Source: JAHDFB01 sp965658745
GTDB lineage: Bacteria; Bacteroidota; Bacteroidia; Chitinophagales; Saprospiraceae
DNA length: 64,000 nt
Assembly (NCBI GenBank): GCA_965658745.1
Contig: CBFHTK010000010.1
Location: 57,302-121,301, forward strand
Direction: 5' to 3'
Every line of letters begins with the position of its first letter. Within the stretch, counting starts at the first letter, position 1. A program made the position numbers and the translations under genes. The notes beneath the pieces are model-generated. The model did no database searches. It saw nothing but the letters and a program-made list of their open reading frames with translations, and was not told the DNA's origin. Positions 61,323 to 64,000 of the stretch are shown in pieces.

Positions 61323-63221
61323 CTAATTAGGCTCCAAATTAAACTTTTCCTGTAGTGTCGATAGATTTGGATTCTTTTCTATCATTTGTACATATTTTTC
61401 TCTATCAGTCAGCTTTGCTTGAATGACCGGAGCCACATAGTCTGGGAACCTATCCTTATCTATAACTACAGGAATTGCAATATCTCTACGACTAAACTTT
61501 TCCCTTAAAAGATCCATAAGGATACTCTGTTGTGAAACTGACTCTTTTGCAATAACAGAGGGAACGTAGAAAGTTATAGCATCGTCATCAGCCTCGACAT
61601 CCATCATCTTTAATATCTGCTGTATACTATTTGAATCATGTTGATCTGCATACTCCTGAACCACCTCAGATACAGTTTCTTTATTTATCGGGACACTAGC
61701 TTCGTTCAGCTTCTCCTCCTTACGAATCTTTGCTTCAAGACTATCAAACATATTTGAAGAAAGAATTGGCATATCGCCCATTGCCGCGATCTTATTCAAT
61801 GCTTTCTTGGGACTTTTAGCAATATCGAGCTGAGTTTTGGGTTCCTCATTCCCATCCATGCCTTGTAACAAGGAACTTTCGGAAAGCGGATTTTCATCAA
61901 CGGCTGAATCCCCCTTCTTCGTTTCAGGCTGCTTCAACGATTCAGAATCTCCCGATTCCGGCTGCGACTGTGTTTTCTTATTCTCTTTTGAAGGTGCTTG
62001 ATCTAACTTTTTTAATTCTGTAGTCAATTCCGTTTTGGAAGAGCTGGACTCACTAGCTTGTGAATCACTAGATTCGTTGGCTAGTATAGTTTTTTTTTCC
62101 TCTAAAGAAGTGTCTGAACTTTGAATCAGCCTTGACGCGTAGGTCATTTTACTCAAAGCTACCTCAACATGCAATCTTTTGTTTCTTGCCATTGGATAAT
62201 GAATATCACATTCATTGGCGATATTTAAAAAACTCATCAAAGTGGCTCGGCGTAGAAGATTTGCTTGTTCGAGATATCTGCTTTTCAGCGTTTCACCAAC
62301 ATCCAACAAAGTAATGGTTTCAGGAATTGAAAGCATTAGTAGATTTCTAAAATGCTCAGCAAGACCATGCATAAATTGATCTGCCTCAAATCCCTTATGC
62401 ATTACGTCATCTAAATCCAATAGAACATCTCCTAATCGTTCTAGTATAAGGTTGTCTGTTACACGAAAAAAGTAGTCGTAATCTAAGATATTAAGATTCT
62501 CTACTACATCTTTATATGAAATATGCGATCCTGTAGAGCTGGCGATTCTATCAAAAATCGAAAGCGCATCTCTCATTGCTCCATCAGCTTTCTGACCTAT
62601 TATATGCAAAGCTTCAAAATCAGCGGTTTTGTTTTCTTTATCTAGAATATACTGTAGTTGAGGTACAATATCAGAAGGCTGAATTCTTTTGAAATCATAT
62701 ATCTGGCATCTCGATAGTATTGTAGGGAGAATCTTGTGCTTCTCGGTAGTCGCCATTATAAAAATAACATAGGGTGGCGGCTCCTCCAAGGTTTTCAAGA
62801 AGGCATTAAAAGCTGATTGAGAGAGCATGTGCACCTCATCAATAATAAATATCTTATACTTTCCTGACTGAGGCTGTATTCGTACCTGATCAATCAACGA
62901 CCGAATATTTTCCACAGAGTTATTAGAAGCAGCATCTAATTCAAGAATATTGAAAGATCCGTTGTCTTCAAAAGACTGACATGAACTACATACTCCACAG
63001 GGTGTATGCTTATCGGTGGGATTCTCACAGTTAACTACCTTTGCCAATATTCTAGCACATGTAGTCTTTCCTACACCTCTCGGCCCACAGAATAGGTAAG
63101 CATGAGCAATCTTTGATGATTGCAACGCTTTTTTGAGTGTATCTGACACATGTTGTTGCCCAACCACTTCATCGAAAGTTTTTGGACGATATTTTCTAGC
63201 AGAAACAACGAAATTACTCAT
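61323..63221 (-). CDS. dnaX: DNA polymerase III subunit gamma/tau
   Basis: 632 residues. Walker A GPRGVGKTT at 46-54, zinc cysteines C65, C75, C78, C81, and DEVH near 127 mark the clamp-loader ATPase. Domain III ends near residue 365. Residues about 375-470 are Ser/Glu/Lys-rich and probably unstructured, followed by a conserved C-terminal tau domain. A run of nine A (62098-62090 on the minus strand) encodes part of EEKKT at residues 375-378; one base more or fewer gives a stop within 3-8 codons, producing a protein of about 379-384 residues, the size of gamma. The gene is upstream of the rRNA operon terminator. Confidence 0.96.
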   Translation of the reverse strand: MSNFVVSARKYRPKTFDEVVGQQHVSDTLKKALQSSKIAHAYLFCGPRGVGKTTCARILAKVVNCENPTDKHTPCGVCSSCQSFEDNGSFNILELDAASNNSVENIRSLIDQVRIQPQSGKYKIFIIDEVHMLSQSAFNAFLKTLEEPPPYVIFIMATTEKHKILPTILSRCQIYDFKRIQPSDIVPQLQYILDKENKTADFEALHIIGQKADGAMRDALSIFDRIASSTGSHISYKDVVENLNILDYDYFFRVTDNLILERLGDVLLDLDDVMHKGFEADQFMHGLAEHFRNLLMLSIPETITLLDVGETLKSRYLEQANLLRRATLMSFLNIANECDIHYPMARNKRLHVEVALSKMTYASRLIQSSDTSLEEKKTILANESSDSQASESSSSKTELTTELKKLDQAPSKENKKTQSQPESGDSESLKQPETKKGDSAVDENPLSESSLLQGMDGNEEPKTQLDIAKSPKKALNKIAAMGDMPILSSNMFDSLEAKIRKEEKLNEASVPINKETVSEVVQEYADQHDSNSIQQILKMMDVEADDDAITFYVPSVIAKESVSQQSILMDLLREKFSRRDIAIPVVIDKDRFPDYVAPVIQAKLTDREKYVQMIEKNPNLSTLQEKFNLEPN

Positions 63222-63324
63222 GATTTATACTTAATGCGATGAGGAGATAAAGGTACGAAACAAAAGCTAAAGAAGAGCTAAGGAATAGGTGATAAAGCGG
63301 GTTGGGTTGGGTTAGTTGGGGGAA

Positions 63325-63362
63325 TAAAAAAAGCCTGACAAGAATGGTTACTTATCAGGCTT
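63325..63362 (-). terminator. rRNA operon terminator
   Basis: On the minus strand AAGCCTGA pairs with TCAGGCTT (63331-63338 with 63355-63362), extended by CTT/AAG with one mismatch, then a T-run. It follows the 5S gene and is close to the downstream dnaX start, which begins a separate unit. Confidence 0.85.
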
Positions 63363-63379
63363 AGAAAAAAATAAAAAAA

Positions 63380-63489
63380 AGGCGGCGACCTACTCTCCCA
63401 GGGGTTAACCAAGTACCATCGGCGCTGAAAGGCTTAACTTCTCTGTTCGGAATGGTAAGAGGTGGGTCCCTTTCGCTATAACCACCTAA
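63380..63489 (-). rRNA. rrf: 5S ribosomal RNA
   Basis: The minus strand reads TTAGGTGGTTATAGCG, then CACCTCTTACCATTCCGAAC, AGAGAAGTTAAGCC and AGTAGGTCGCCGCC, matching Bacteroidota 5S rRNA throughout. About 110 bases; both ends are estimated to within a few bases. Confidence 0.93.
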
Positions 63490-63605
63490 GTCTTTTGAAG
63501 GCTCACTAGGAGCTTCTATGTCTTAGATTATCAATCGAAAATTAAAAAAACAGGTGGAAAGATTGAAAAATTAAATTATTAATATTGGAGAAAATAAATA
63601 AAAAA

Positions 63606-64000
<395 letters not shown>

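Overview
The window reads as chromosomal DNA of a Bacteroidota bacterium, AT-rich, probably a marine Saprospiria-like or related lineage (class is inference). Evidence: promoter boxes of the TAnnTTTG type with an upstream TTG/TTTG; secreted proteins with a type IX secretion C-terminal sorting domain; families largely confined to the phylum (DUF5606-like, DUF5916-like, DUF6427-like); a fused alpha/beta E1 dehydrogenase; a short gyrase B; and frequent weak ribosome-binding sites. I see no prophage, insertion sequence, integrase or CRISPR array.

Layout. 1-2.6 kb (minus): an M14 carboxypeptidase running off the left edge, then radC. 2.9-11.3 kb (plus): polysaccharide deacetylase, Fe-S-type cysteine-cluster protein, two membrane-anchored SRPBCC proteins, a gamma-carbonic-anhydrase-like hexapeptide protein, low-MW tyrosine phosphatase, gyrB, a cystathionine gamma-synthase-type enzyme and a phosphoglucose/phosphomannose isomerase. 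11.4-24.6 kb (mostly minus): family 2 glycosyltransferase, a DksA-like protein, T9SS and dockerin-like secreted proteins, panC with a GH113-like glycosidase, a kelch-like secreted protein, DsbD with a separate DsbD-alpha protein, and a DUF6427-like membrane protein. 24.8-34.4 kb (plus): polyprenyl synthase, sbcD-sbcC, tRNA-Val, a large FAD/Fe-S oxidoreductase and an OmpA lipoprotein. 34.7-48 kb (mostly minus): SulP transporter, DUF5916-like outer membrane protein with a small M15-like membrane protein, tRNA-Met followed by a decayed second copy, a YwaF-like protein, and a surface-stress-like cluster (lipoprotein, ECF sigma factor, trans-envelope protein) with a recently inactivated paralogue of the lipoprotein. 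48.4-59.3 kb (minus): PolX-like protein, queG, UvrD/PcrA helicase, DUF6311-like membrane protein and AhpD-like protein in one tight operon, then a hydrolase, a DUF5606-like protein and the E1 dehydrogenase. 59.5-64 kb: lipoprotein, Crp/Fnr regulator, dnaX, and the 3' end of an rRNA operon (5S, partial 23S) on the minus strand.

Most genes are housekeeping. The points most worth a second look are: an uninterrupted run of nine A in dnaX, placed at the gamma/tau boundary, with stops close by in both shifted frames (candidate programmed slippage); a PolX-like protein whose polymerase aspartates are replaced while its PHP domain is intact; the sigma factor / trans-envelope protein / surface lipoprotein cluster with a single-nonsense pseudogene; the tandem duplicated tRNA-Met 3' half with its terminator; and several unexplained palindromic intergenic regions.
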